Part shown: positions 43,599-52,741 of the stretch, piece by piece
Position numbering within the stretch: position 1 is the first letter of the stretch
Layout of the letters: every line of letters begins with the position of its first letter
Assembly: GCF_024649945.1 (NCBI RefSeq)
Contig: NZ_JANKMS010000003.1
Coordinates: forward strand, 124,001-188,000
DNA: 64,000 nt
Source: Flavobacterium panacis
Lineage (GTDB): Bacteria > Bacteroidota > Bacteroidia > Flavobacteriales > Flavobacteriaceae
Direction of reading: 5' to 3'
Notes under the pieces: generated by a model
The model's input: only the letters and a program-made list of their open reading frames with translations
What the model was told of the DNA's origin: nothing
The model's database searches: none
Position numbers and translations under genes: made by a program

Positions 43599-44598
43599 AA
43601 CTTGAATTACCAAATTGGACCTCTCATCATAATATGCTGATTTATTCGGTATTATTTTATTGCGAAGAAAATGATCTGAATTTTAGCATTATTTTTAATA
43701 GTAAAATAGTTAGTGGAGGAGCAATTCTTCATACAAATGACAAATTAATCTTTTTTGATTATTCAGATAGTAATTTATTTATTGATAACCCAGAAAAGTA
43801 TGATTTTTATTCAAAAGATCATTATCGATGAAGGATTACAGTAAAAATGTCTATCCTCTTAATTTTCAAGTGAATTTTTTATATAAAGTTTTAAAATTGT
43901 TATCAAAATTCGATTTTAGGAATCTGACAAATAGTAGAAATAGAACAGAGATTATCCGAGCATTAGATTATTTTAATTTAGGAACCAATTTATCGCATGA
44001 GGCAATGGACGTGAGATTTTTTCCTAAAAGATTTAATGATAACAATGGAAAGATAATTTTTCATACCAGATTATGGGATCCAAAAAATCATCCTGATGAG
44101 GAAGAAAAACAGAGAAGGCTAATTCAGAATGAATTTCGTATTAAGGCTTGTAGAATTATAAAAAATAATTATAAAAATTCTTCTGTGGGAATATTTTCTG
44201 ATTCTCTATCAAAAATATTGGCCCCTGATCTATTATTAGATTCAAATAAAATATCTAAGAAAGAATATTTGAAATCATTGTTAAATGCGGATATTGGAAT
44301 AGCTGATGATGGACTAAAAGATACACCAGGATGGAAAATTGGTGAATATTTAATGTTTGGTAAAGCAGTAATTACAACTCCGTTGAATGTTGTTATTGAA
44401 AATTTTTCAGAACAGGTTAATTATGAAAAATTAAGCTCTCGTAATTCATATGAAGAATTGCCAGAAAAAATCGAAAATCTCCTAATGGGACAAAAATATC
44501 TTGAAATGGGACAAAATAATTTTATATGGAGTAACCTTAATCTGCATCCTAAAAATTATATTAAAAAAATATTATTGATCTCTCAAAATGTAATTTAG
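43595..44598 (+). pseudogene. Glycosyltransferase-like gene split by apparent -1 frameshift
   Basis: Two adjacent readings, 43595-43831 (78 aa) and 43828-44598 (256 aa), look like one protein of about 334 residues. The first ends KYDFYSKDHYR and stops at 43829-43831. If one T is added in the TTTTTAT tract around 43804-43811 the reading continues KYDFYFKRSLSMKDYSKN straight into the second frame. I recognise the FYFKRS step as a conserved stretch of related Bacteroidota proteins. The C-terminal part has IGIADDGLKDTPGWKIGEYLMFGKAVITT, resembling a GT-B donor domain. Either a real frameshift mutation, phase variation in the T tract, or a sequencing error. The 4-base ATGA overlap could still allow coupled translation of two pieces. 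Confidence 0.7.
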
Positions 44599-44609
44599 TT
44601 TTAATAATA

Positions 44610-45728
44610 ATGAAGTTTGCTATTATTACACATGTTTGTCATATCAAAATTGATAACCAATATTTTGGTTACGCACCATATATTCGTGAAATGAATATTT
44701 GGTTGAAAGATGTTGAGGATGTGATAATTGTTGCTCCTTTGGTGTCAAAAAGCCTGACAGCAATAGATATGCCATATGAGAATAATAAAATTGATTTTCG
44801 TCAAGTTTCAGATTTTAATTTTATAAATACGAAAAATAGCTTTAAATCACTTTTTAAACTGCCTATAATTTTCCGTAGCATCTTTTTAGCAATGAAAAAA
44901 GCAGATCATATCCATTTAAGATGTCCAGGAAATATGGGGTTATTAGGATGTATAGCTCAGATATTTTTTCCTTCAAAAAGAAAAACAGCAAAGTATGCTG
45001 GAAATTGGGAACCAAAAAGCAAACAACCTGCAACATATCGTTTACAAAAATGGATTTTAAACAATACATTTCTAACCAGAAATATGCAGGTTTTAGTGTA
45101 TGGTGAATGGGAAAATCAGTCAAAAAATATTAAATCTTTTTTTACAGCCACTTATTCTGAGTCTGAAAAAGAAACTGTGATAAAAGATTCTAAAAGTCTG
45201 GAGAAGATTTTTATTTTCGTTGGCAGTTTGGTTTCAGGAAAAAATCCAATGTATGCTGTAAAATTAGTTGAGCAATTAGCTAAAAATGATTTGAAGGTCA
45301 TACTCCATATTTTTGGAGAAGGAGTTGAACGATCAAATTTAGAAAATTATATAAAAAATAATCAACTTGGAAAATTTGTTTTTTTATACGGAAACCAAGA
45401 TAAGGAAACAATAAAGGAATTTTATAAAAAAAGTCATTTTGTAATTCTACCTTCAAAAAGTGAAGGCTGGCCAAAAGCAATTGCAGAAGGGATGTTTTGG
45501 GGATGTTTGCCAATCACAACAGACGTTTCTTGTCTTCCTTTTATGCTTGACTACGGAAAAAGAGGTGTTTTATTAGAAATGGAGCTTGAAAAAGATTTAA
45601 TCCAAATGAATAACATTTTTTCCGATGAAAATTTGTTAAAGGAAATGAGTACAAGAGCTTCTCAATGGTCACGTAATTTTACAATCGATAAATTTGAATC
45701 TGAAATTGAAAATCTTTTTACGAAATGA
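44610..45728 (+). CDS. Glycosyltransferase GT4-like (GT-B fold)
   Basis: A 372-residue GT-B enzyme. The donor domain contains FIFVGSLVSGKNPMYAVKLV and the E-x7-E motif in KSEGWPKAIAEGMFWG. The N-terminal acceptor domain (FAIITHVCHIKID) has the HIRCPGN-like segment HLRCPGNMGLL. It overlaps the next GT4 gene by 4 bases (ATGA). It starts 11 bases after the split gene. Specificity unknown. Confidence 0.85.
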   Translation: MKFAIITHVCHIKIDNQYFGYAPYIREMNIWLKDVEDVIIVAPLVSKSLTAIDMPYENNKIDFRQVSDFNFINTKNSFKSLFKLPIIFRSIFLAMKKADHIHLRCPGNMGLLGCIAQIFFPSKRKTAKYAGNWEPKSKQPATYRLQKWILNNTFLTRNMQVLVYGEWENQSKNIKSFFTATYSESEKETVIKDSKSLEKIFIFVGSLVSGKNPMYAVKLVEQLAKNDLKVILHIFGEGVERSNLENYIKNNQLGKFVFLYGNQDKETIKEFYKKSHFVILPSKSEGWPKAIAEGMFWGCLPITTDVSCLPFMLDYGKRGVLLEMELEKDLIQMNNIFSDENLLKEMSTRASQWSRNFTIDKFESEIENLFTK

Positions 45729-46792
45729 GAGTCCTTCAATTAATAGATTCTTTAGAAGCTGGTGGAGCTGAAAGAATAGCAATTAATTACGCAAATGCTT
45801 TAACTGATAAAATCGAATTTTCGGGTTTAATAGCGACCAGAAAAGAAGGTCAATTACTTGCACAACTAGATAAGGATGTTGTTTATCACTTCTTAAATAA
45901 AAAAAAAACAATTGATTTTGGAGCTGTTTTTAGATTAAGAAAATTTATAGTAAAAAATCAAGTTGCTATTGTTCACGCTCATGGAACTTCTTTTTTTACA
46001 GCAGTTTTAGTAAAATTGATTTTACCTAAGATTAAAATTATTTGGCATGATCACTATGGTATGAGATCAAAAGAGTCAAGAAAAAAAAATCAGGTTTTAG
46101 TTTTTTGTTCCTTCTTTTTTTCTTCTATTCTTGTGGTAAATTTACAATTAAAAGAGTGGAGCCAAAAGAATATGTTGTGCAAAAAAGTCGTTTTCATTCC
46201 TAATTTTGCATTGATTAAAGATAAATCTCAGCAAACAACTTTAAGAGGAACCGAAAACAAACGTATTGTTTTTTTGGCTAATTTGAAAGATCCGAAGAAT
46301 CATATAGCAATCCTAAAAGCTTTTCATGATTTGAAATTAAAAAAAATAGATTGGACTTTACATTTAGTAGGCAGAGATTACGAAGATGATTATTCTAAAG
46401 CTTTGAAAGATTTTATAAAATCAAATTCCTTAGAAAATCATATACATTTGTATGGAAATAGAAGTGATATTCAATACATATTGTCGCAAGCTTCGATAGG
46501 AATTTTAGCGTCGACAGATGAAGGCTTTCCTGTAACTCTGTTAGAATATGGTTTGGCAGGTTTAGCAGTTATTTCTACAAATGTGGGTTATTGTTCAGAA
46601 ATTATTGATGATGAAGTAAGTGGATTGTTGTTCGATCCGCTTAATGAATCAGAAGTAGAAAAGAAATTAATTAAAATTATAGAAAACGAATCGTTTAGAA
46701 GTAAGGTTGCGGAAAATTATGGAAAAAATGTTAGAGAAAATTACTCACAAGAAGCAGTACTTGAAAAACTAGTCGAAGTATATAGAAAATAA
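45725..46792 (+). CDS. Glycosyltransferase GT4 (GT-B fold)
   Basis: A 355-residue GT-B enzyme with the classical start VLQLIDSLEAGGAERIAINY, the HAHGTSFF acceptor-side motif, and a donor domain with IVFLANLKDPKNHIAILKAF and E-x7-E in DEGFPVTLLEYGLAG. It is coupled by a 4-base overlap to the preceding GT4 gene, and the polymerase/ligase-like gene begins 3 bases after its stop. The tight packing suggests that the last two transferases and the membrane protein act on the same polymer. Confidence 0.88.
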   Translation: MRVLQLIDSLEAGGAERIAINYANALTDKIEFSGLIATRKEGQLLAQLDKDVVYHFLNKKKTIDFGAVFRLRKFIVKNQVAIVHAHGTSFFTAVLVKLILPKIKIIWHDHYGMRSKESRKKNQVLVFCSFFFSSILVVNLQLKEWSQKNMLCKKVVFIPNFALIKDKSQQTTLRGTENKRIVFLANLKDPKNHIAILKAFHDLKLKKIDWTLHLVGRDYEDDYSKALKDFIKSNSLENHIHLYGNRSDIQYILSQASIGILASTDEGFPVTLLEYGLAGLAVISTNVGYCSEIIDDEVSGLLFDPLNESEVEKKLIKIIENESFRSKVAENYGKNVRENYSQEAVLEKLVEVYRK

Positions 46793-46795
46793 AAA

Positions 46796-48145
46796 ATGAA
46801 ACAGAAATCATTATCATATACATTTCTTATTTTGATTCATGCCATTATAGGGTTGATAATTTTTGTTGCTCCTTTTTTGTCTAAAATTTATGCATTGTTA
46901 ATACCTATTGTGGGACTTGCAATAGTTGTTAAAAATCAAAATAAAAATAACGAAGTCATTTTTGTATCGGCATATCTTGTAGGTGTTGAGGTTTTTCTGC
47001 GTATGACAGGAGGTAATTTTAATAATGAATATGTAAAATTTCTCGTTATAATTTTTATGGTAATCGGAATGTTCTATAGTAACTTTTCAATAAGATCATT
47101 TTTGTATGTTATTTTTTTATTGTTATTAATTCCTGGGATTTTACTTGTCGCTTCTATCGATAATGTCGATTTTGATGTAAAAAAAGCGATATTTTTTAAT
47201 TTGTCAGGCTCATTTTGTTTGGCAATTAGCTCCGTGTACATGTATAGAAAAAAATTACTGTTTGAAGAATTGCAAAATGTGTTAGTTGCAATTGGCCTTC
47301 CTATTGTTTCAACAGTTATTTATATGTTTTTATTTAATCCGAGTGTAAGAGATGTAGTAACAGGAACTCAGTCTAATTTTGAAACTTCAGGTGGATTCGG
47401 CCCTAATCAAGTTTCCACAATTTTAGGATTGGGAATGTTTGTTTTTTTTGCACAATTGGTTCTTTTTTCAAAATCAAAAATTGAAATAATTTTAAATGGT
47501 TTCTTACTAATATTTATCAGTTACAGAGCCATTGCAACGTTTTCTAGAGGTGGAGTAATAACAGGAGTTGTAATGATTGTTTTCTTATTATTTGTACTTT
47601 ATTCTTTTTCAAATGATAACGGAAGAAAGAAAATTGCTTTAGTTTTTTTATTAGCTGGAATTCTTGCAGTTGGTATATTCTCATATACTTCTTTACAAAC
47701 TCGAGGACTTATTGATAAAAGATATTCTAATAAAGATGCTCGGGGAAGAGAAAAAATAGATCGTTTGGGCGGTAGAGAGGTCATTATCGATACAGACTTG
47801 AAGTTGTTTTTAGATAATCCTATTTTTGGAATCGGAGTGGGAATGGGAAAAGAAAGCAGAAAAGAATCTTTAGGACAAGCTGTAGCTGCTCATAGTGAGA
47901 TTTCGCGTTTATTTAGTGAACATGGTTTGTTTGGGATATTCAGCTTGATTATTTTATTCGTTGTGCCTTTTAGTCTTTATATAAATAATAGGCAGCATAT
48001 TTATTTTTTCTCTTTTTTTCTCTTTTGGCTTCTAACAATAAATCATGCCGCTTTGCGAATCGCAGCTCCTGCATTTGTATATGCGCTGTGCCTTCTTTCG
48101 ATTCAGATTAAAGTTCCAGAAAAAACAGAGGACTCTATTAGTTAG
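46796..48145 (+). CDS. O-antigen ligase/polymerase-family membrane protein
   Basis: A 449-residue integral membrane protein with about 12 helices and one long periplasmic loop. In the loop I see ATFSRGGVITG and, further on, NPIFGIGVGMG followed by AAHSEISRLFSEHGLFG. This is the standard signature of the Wzy_C/WaaL family, with the conserved Arg and His. It may polymerise repeat units (Wzy) or ligate them to lipid or protein (WaaL). Because block A already has an EpsG-type polymerase, this one could serve the second polymer. Last glycan gene before the promoter at 48138. Confidence 0.85.
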   Translation: MKQKSLSYTFLILIHAIIGLIIFVAPFLSKIYALLIPIVGLAIVVKNQNKNNEVIFVSAYLVGVEVFLRMTGGNFNNEYVKFLVIIFMVIGMFYSNFSIRSFLYVIFLLLLIPGILLVASIDNVDFDVKKAIFFNLSGSFCLAISSVYMYRKKLLFEELQNVLVAIGLPIVSTVIYMFLFNPSVRDVVTGTQSNFETSGGFGPNQVSTILGLGMFVFFAQLVLFSKSKIEIILNGFLLIFISYRAIATFSRGGVITGVVMIVFLLFVLYSFSNDNGRKKIALVFLLAGILAVGIFSYTSLQTRGLIDKRYSNKDARGREKIDRLGGREVIIDTDLKLFLDNPIFGIGVGMGKESRKESLGQAVAAHSEISRLFSEHGLFGIFSLIILFVVPFSLYINNRQHIYFFSFFLFWLLTINHAALRIAAPAFVYALCLLSIQIKVPEKTEDSIS

Positions 48146-48168
48146 AACCATTTTTTATAATACATTTG
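48138..48168 (+). promoter_or_regulatory. Bacteroidota promoter before WcaJ-like gene
   Basis: TACATTTG at 48161-48168 is an exact match to the -7 consensus TAnnTTTG. TTAG at 48138-48141, 19 bases upstream, matches the -33 TTTG at three of four bases. A start site near 48175 would leave a leader of about 26 bases before the ATG at 48201. The elements overlap the end of the upstream gene. Confidence 0.6.
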
Positions 48169-48200
48169 CCTCACGTTTAAGCCCCTAATAAACTGTAAGA

Positions 48201-49595
48201 ATGTCTTTAAAAAGAAAAATGCATTTCGAAATTTCAGAAAGAAAAGTTCTACTTTTACTTTTAGATGGAGCATTTGTATTTACTGCACTGTTTTTACTAA
48301 GCCTACTTTTCGATTATAATTATTATGTTTTAGAAGATGGAAAGTACATAAAATCATTTTTATTGATTGGTTATGTCTTCTTATTTGGAACAATTTTCGA
48401 AATGTACAATCTTCAGACTGCTAGCAATCAGTTTCAAATTTTACGAAGTGTTGTTCTAACTTCAATTTCTGCTGTTACAGTATATTTGTTTACTCCCGTT
48501 TTATCACCGGAACTTCCCAAACAGCGATTGATTATTATAATTTTTTATTTAGCTGTTTTAAGTTCATTATTACTATGGCGTTTTTTTTATGTTTATTTTC
48601 TGGCTTCAAATCGTTTTTCGCAGAATGTAGTTTTAATCTGTGATCAGAGCGAGGTAGAAGAATTGGTTATGGGATTGGAAAATGTCGATCCGCATTATAA
48701 AATAATTGGTTTTGTAAATTCAGATACTGATTCGGTAGAAGATTTTGACTTTCACTATGTGAGAGAAGTAAAAAAGCAAGACCTAGAGCTTTTTGTTACT
48801 AAAAATAATGTCTCGGAGATTGTTATCGCATCGCAAAAAACAGATGGTATTACAGCCGATTTATATCAGCAATTGCTTCATTTATTAGAAAACGGTAATG
48901 TAATTCGAGAATATACTCAGGTTTACGAAAGCAAGACACAACGAATTCCAGTGCATTATATTGGAAGAGACTTTTACCGATTTTTCCCCTTCAGTCGAAG
49001 CAATAATAATAGATTGTACTTGCTTTTGATTCGTGCAATGGAACTTTTCTTTTCTTTTGTTGGACTTCTATTTTGTGGGCTTTTTGTTCCAATTATTTCA
49101 TTTTGTAATTTCTTTGCAAACAAAGGAAGCCTTTTTTATACACAGGAAAGAGTAGGCAAAAATGGAGTGGTTTTTAAGATTTACAAGTTCAGAACTATGA
49201 CCGCGAACTCCGAAACTGGCGGAGCTGTTTTTGCTACTCATGATGATAAAAGAGTCACTCCTTTTGGCAAATTTATGCGGAAGTCCAGAATAGATGAACT
49301 TCCTCAGTTTATAAATGTTTTAAAAGGAGATATGGCCGTAATTGGTCCAAGACCAGAAAGACCATTTTTTGTTGAAGAAATTGCTGCTGTTATGCCTTTT
49401 TATGAGACACGTCATGTTGTTAAACCAGGACTTACAGGGTGGGCTCAGGTAAATTATTCGTATGGAGAATCAATAGATGAAAGTTTGATTAAACTTCAAT
49501 ATGATTTGTATTACATCAAACACAGAAGTGTTTTTCTGGATCTGAGTATTACTTTTAAAACCATTACAACCGTATTATTCTACCGCGGACAATAA
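48201..49595 (+). CDS. Polyprenyl glycosylphosphotransferase (WcaJ/WbaP-like)
   Basis: A 464-residue initiating enzyme that loads a sugar-1-phosphate, usually hexose, on undecaprenyl phosphate. The N-terminal half has four hydrophobic helices (about residues 14-130) and a CoA-binding-3-like Rossmann domain. A fifth membrane segment near residue 280 precedes the catalytic domain with IYKFRTMTANS, SRIDELPQFINVLKGDMAVI (catalytic Asp-Glu), GPRPERPFF and GLTGWAQVNYSYGES. Much longer than the PglC-like enzyme at 12927, so the locus has two initiating transferases. It has its own promoter, and its stop codon abuts the stop of the opposing gene without any spacer. Confidence 0.93.
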   Translation: MSLKRKMHFEISERKVLLLLLDGAFVFTALFLLSLLFDYNYYVLEDGKYIKSFLLIGYVFLFGTIFEMYNLQTASNQFQILRSVVLTSISAVTVYLFTPVLSPELPKQRLIIIIFYLAVLSSLLLWRFFYVYFLASNRFSQNVVLICDQSEVEELVMGLENVDPHYKIIGFVNSDTDSVEDFDFHYVREVKKQDLELFVTKNNVSEIVIASQKTDGITADLYQQLLHLLENGNVIREYTQVYESKTQRIPVHYIGRDFYRFFPFSRSNNNRLYLLLIRAMELFFSFVGLLFCGLFVPIISFCNFFANKGSLFYTQERVGKNGVVFKIYKFRTMTANSETGGAVFATHDDKRVTPFGKFMRKSRIDELPQFINVLKGDMAVIGPRPERPFFVEEIAAVMPFYETRHVVKPGLTGWAQVNYSYGESIDESLIKLQYDLYYIKHRSVFLDLSITFKTITTVLFYRGQ

Positions 49596-50732
49596 CTAAA
49601 TGATAATCGGAATTGGTTTTTTGTTACGAATTCCTGTTCTGACTAAAGTTACACCGCTTGTAATAATCAAAGGTAAAGTGATAAAGAAGTGCGCTTTGTT
49701 TATTAGAAATAAAAAGTACACCACTAAAAGCACAAAATTGATCAAAGCAAAACGATAAGTCCATAATTTGTTTTTGAATACTGAAAACAAAATCATAACC
49801 AATAAAAGCGGACTAAAAAGTAATACATTGTAGTTCATCGCCAGTTCTTGGTGAAAAGAATAAAATCCCATAATGACAAAGAATATCCCAATTAAAGATA
49901 AGATCAAAAAGTAGATTTTATCAACCGTTTTATTTCTAGCAAGTATTACAAAAAGCAAAATAAACAGATAAGTGTAAATGTTATTCCACCATGATTTTGG
50001 AGTTTCTTTAGTGAAATCTAATAAGGTTTTAGTTTTTCCAACAAATGGCTGATTATGGAATGTAGTCTTTTCTAAACTGTTTTTCAATTCAAATGGAAGA
50101 AAAATTCTGTCTCCCATTTGATCTACTTTTGTTCCAAAAATAATGCTGGTTCCTAATTGATCATAAAAATGTCCGTCAAAATAAGGGAAAAGAATAGAAC
50201 GATAAGTTTTGTCGGTATCTTCTTTTTTGACAATTACATTGGTATTTAAGGTGCTGTTGATTACATCAACAACCATCGAAGTGCAATTTTTATCAATAAA
50301 CTTATAAGTGTAATACCTTTCATCAGAATCTAAAACGGCATTTAGTTTGTTAAAAAGCTTCTGTTTGTCTTCTAAAGGAATTAACAATTCCTGCTCGAAA
50401 ATACTTCTTTTTTCATAAGTATATTCATTGTAAAAATCAGTATAAGAATGTACGGTAGCGAAATATTGTAAATCTCCTTTGGCAAATTTCATTACAAAAT
50501 TTGGAGTTCTAAAATCAAAAGTTCCATAATTATAAACGACATCAAAGTTGTTTCCAGGATCTGAAACTCTAATTCCGGTATGTCCAAAATAAGAATAAGT
50601 TTCGTTTCCAAGTCCGCAGGTTAGAACACTTATTTTAGCATCTTTTGTCAAAGGTATGCTTTGGCTAAAACCAATAAAACTGGATAAGAATAATAAAATA
50701 AAAAGTGTTTTTTTGGACAGAACAGTTTTCAT
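49596..50732 (-). CDS. DUF4105 (Lnb-like N-terminal) membrane protein
   Basis: A 378-residue envelope protein. Residues 1-23 form a signal peptide ending FSQS. Residues 28 to about 190 match the DUF4105 pattern: LTCGLGNETYSYFGHTGIRV, VYNYGTFDF and FIDKNCTSMVVD, the last with an Asn-Cys pair that suggests a papain- or NlpC-like cysteine peptidase fold. The C-terminal third contains four to five membrane helices. The function is not known. It starts 30 bases after the PorV/PorQ-like gene on the same strand, so they probably share a transcript. Confidence 0.85.
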   Translation of the reverse strand: MKTVLSKKTLFILLFLSSFIGFSQSIPLTKDAKISVLTCGLGNETYSYFGHTGIRVSDPGNNFDVVYNYGTFDFRTPNFVMKFAKGDLQYFATVHSYTDFYNEYTYEKRSIFEQELLIPLEDKQKLFNKLNAVLDSDERYYTYKFIDKNCTSMVVDVINSTLNTNVIVKKEDTDKTYRSILFPYFDGHFYDQLGTSIIFGTKVDQMGDRIFLPFELKNSLEKTTFHNQPFVGKTKTLLDFTKETPKSWWNNIYTYLFILLFVILARNKTVDKIYFLILSLIGIFFVIMGFYSFHQELAMNYNVLLFSPLLLVMILFSVFKNKLWTYRFALINFVLLVVYFLFLINKAHFFITLPLIITSGVTLVRTGIRNKKPIPIII

Positions 50733-50762
50733 GATTTTTTTAAAGATTTTATGGTTTTATAA

Positions 50763-51830
50763 TTATCTGAAGATGCCTAAATCAACTTTTAACGAAAAAA
50801 TATTAGAATATAGAGCTGTACTTTGATTTCCTAAATCAGTTAAAGCATAGTCGATCTGAATGCCTTTGTATCGAAAACCAAGGCCAATATTAGGCTGAAA
50901 GTTTACCTTTTCTTTGTTGTCGAGTTGTGTCACATTTTGAAAATTTCCTGCACCGGCTCTTACAAAAACTAAATCGGTATAACCAAACTCAAACCCTAGA
51001 GCTGGGTCTATACTTACTGCTTTTGATGAGATGATATCATTTGTTTGCTCAAACCTCATATTTAAATTTGCAGAAGTTACCAAACTACATTCATTATGAA
51101 AGTCAAATCTTTTTGAAACTCCTAATTGCGCTTTTGGTAAAGTAATTTCAGTACTTTCGGGTAATTCATTATTTTCTCCAGGAATAGCATTGGCTATTTT
51201 AGCATATTCTTCTTCATCGATATTCCAAACGTTATAAGTTGTGGTAATGTCGCGAAGCATTAATCCAAACTTCCAGTCATTTCTTTCAAACTGAAGTCCA
51301 ATGTCAAAACCAAATCCCCAAGAATTGGCAAATTTTCCAATAACTCTTCGAATTACTTTAGCATTTACACCATATTGAAATCCGTCAACAGGCAGTTTTC
51401 TCGCATAAGAAAATGTAAAACCATAATCGGCAGTAGAAAATAAACGGATTCGGTTATAATCTATATTTCCTTGATTGTCGATTAATTGTGTGGTGTCCAT
51501 GATGTCATCTACTCCAAAACGAATCATCGAAATTCCCCAGGCGCTTCTGTCATCAATCGGGCTTGCATAACCAATGTAGTCGTACTGTGCAATATTGGCA
51601 AAATAACTGGCATGCATTAAGGCAACCTGATGATCTTCAAGATGAGTTAAGCCTGCTGGGTTCCAATAAACCGCATTCACATCATTGGTAGAGGCAGTTA
51701 CAGCACTCGACATTCCCAAAGCTGCGGCATCGACACCAATATTCATAAACTCATTCGAATATTTCCGAATGGTTTGTGCGTATTGCGAAGTAAAACTCCC
51801 AAAGAAAAGAAATGCTAAATATTTTTTCAA
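50763..51830 (-). CDS. PorV/PorQ-family outer-membrane protein
   Basis: A 355-residue protein with a signal peptide (residues 1-19, ending AQ) and a beta-barrel-like remainder ending in an aromatic residue close to the C terminus (DLGIFR). The segment IGVDAAALGMSSAVTAS followed by DVNAVYWNPAGL is the hallmark of the PorV/PorQ family associated with type IX secretion in Bacteroidota. The barrel strands alternate through QYDYIGYASPI and GFRYKGIQIDYALTDLG. Whether it is the actual T9SS shuttle protein or a paralogue cannot be settled here. It is transcribed divergently from pssA. Confidence 0.87.
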   Translation of the reverse strand: MKKYLAFLFFGSFTSQYAQTIRKYSNEFMNIGVDAAALGMSSAVTASTNDVNAVYWNPAGLTHLEDHQVALMHASYFANIAQYDYIGYASPIDDRSAWGISMIRFGVDDIMDTTQLIDNQGNIDYNRIRLFSTADYGFTFSYARKLPVDGFQYGVNAKVIRRVIGKFANSWGFGFDIGLQFERNDWKFGLMLRDITTTYNVWNIDEEEYAKIANAIPGENNELPESTEITLPKAQLGVSKRFDFHNECSLVTSANLNMRFEQTNDIISSKAVSIDPALGFEFGYTDLVFVRAGAGNFQNVTQLDNKEKVNFQPNIGLGFRYKGIQIDYALTDLGNQSTALYSNIFSLKVDLGIFR

Positions 51831-51872
51831 AAGTTCTTTTTTTACCGACCTGTAGAGGTTTTAAATTTTTAT

Positions 51873-51880
51873 CAAAAATA
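51873..51880 (-). promoter_or_regulatory. -7 promoter element for PorV/PorQ-like gene
   Basis: On the - strand the sequence reads TATTTTTG, an exact TAnnTTTG match. It lies 43 bases before the start codon at 51830, giving a predicted leader of about 36 bases. The -33 region is not well conserved. Confidence 0.5.
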
Positions 51881-51985
51881 GAATATTTTAATCATCTATT
51901 AAGTTCGTTTCTTTAAATATTCTGAAAGTCGGGTGGAGAAATAAAAAACTATTAGAAAAACTCGTTTTGCATCGAGTTATTATGC

Positions 51986-51993
51986 TAAATTTG
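51986..51993 (+). promoter_or_regulatory. -7 promoter element for pssA
   Basis: TAAATTTG is an exact match to the Bacteroidota -7 consensus. TTTG at 51966-51969 could be the -33 element but the 16-base spacing is shorter than the usual 19. The start codon at 52022 lies 28 bases downstream. Confidence 0.5.
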
Positions 51994-52021
51994 TTCTCTG
52001 CCATTATCAAAATTTCAAACT

Positions 52022-52732
52022 ATGAATATCAAAAAGCACATTCCAAATCTAATTACATTAATCAATCTTTTCTGCGGTTGCATAGCAATTGTTTTTGTTT
52101 CTAAAGGTGATTATTTAATGGCTTTTTATATGGTTTGTTTGGGAATCTTTTTTGATTTCTTTGATGGTTTTTTTGCCAGATTATTCAAAGTTTCGAGTCC
52201 GCTTGGTTTACAGTTGGATTCTTTGGCAGATATGGTGACTAGTGGTGTAACGCCAGGTTATGTCATGTACAGCATGTTTACAAACAGTGGACATGAATTT
52301 GGTACAAATCCTGCCATTCCGTTTTTAGGATTTATTATCACTTTAGGATCTTGTTATCGTCTAGCGAATTTTAATATTGATACGCGTCAGACAGATTCTT
52401 TTATCGGTTTGCCAACACCGGCAAATGCATTGTTTATTTTAAGTCTTCCTTTGGTAATTTCATTTTCAGATTCTTTGATGATTCTGGAAATCTTAACCAA
52501 TCAATGGGTTTTATTGGTCATAACATTGTGCAGTGCTTATATCTTAAATGCTGAGATTCCGTTGTTTTCTTTAAAAGTTAAAAAATTCAGTTTCAAAGAA
52601 AATGCACTTCAAATCTCGTTTTTGATTGTTTCTGTATTATTAGTTGTTTTGCTTCATTACATAGCGATTCCGTTGATTATTGCTTTTTATGTATTGTTGT
52701 CGATTATTAATAATCTGTTTCTCAAAAAGTAA
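52022..52732 (+). CDS. pssA: CDP-diacylglycerol-serine O-phosphatidyltransferase
   Basis: A 236-residue membrane enzyme that makes phosphatidylserine from CDP-diacylglycerol and serine, the route to phosphatidylethanolamine. The CDP-alcohol phosphotransferase motif is complete: Asp48-Gly49-x2-Ala52-Arg53-x8-Gly62-x3-Asp66-x3-Asp70. The start IPNLITLINLFCGCIAIV and about six further hydrophobic helices agree with the PssA family. The lysozyme-like gene follows after 9 bases, so the two may be co-transcribed. It has its own promoter at 51986. Confidence 0.93.
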   Translation: MNIKKHIPNLITLINLFCGCIAIVFVSKGDYLMAFYMVCLGIFFDFFDGFFARLFKVSSPLGLQLDSLADMVTSGVTPGYVMYSMFTNSGHEFGTNPAIPFLGFIITLGSCYRLANFNIDTRQTDSFIGLPTPANALFILSLPLVISFSDSLMILEILTNQWVLLVITLCSAYILNAEIPLFSLKVKKFSFKENALQISFLIVSVLLVVLLHYIAIPLIIAFYVLLSIINNLFLKK

Positions 52733-52741
52733 TTCTGTTTA

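Noticed and set aside
43800..43831. Programmed -1 ribosomal frameshift in the split glycosyltransferase
   Set aside because: The zero-frame codons (GAT TTT TAT TCA) do not form an X-XXY-YYZ slippery heptamer and no strong downstream structure is apparent. An indel is simpler.
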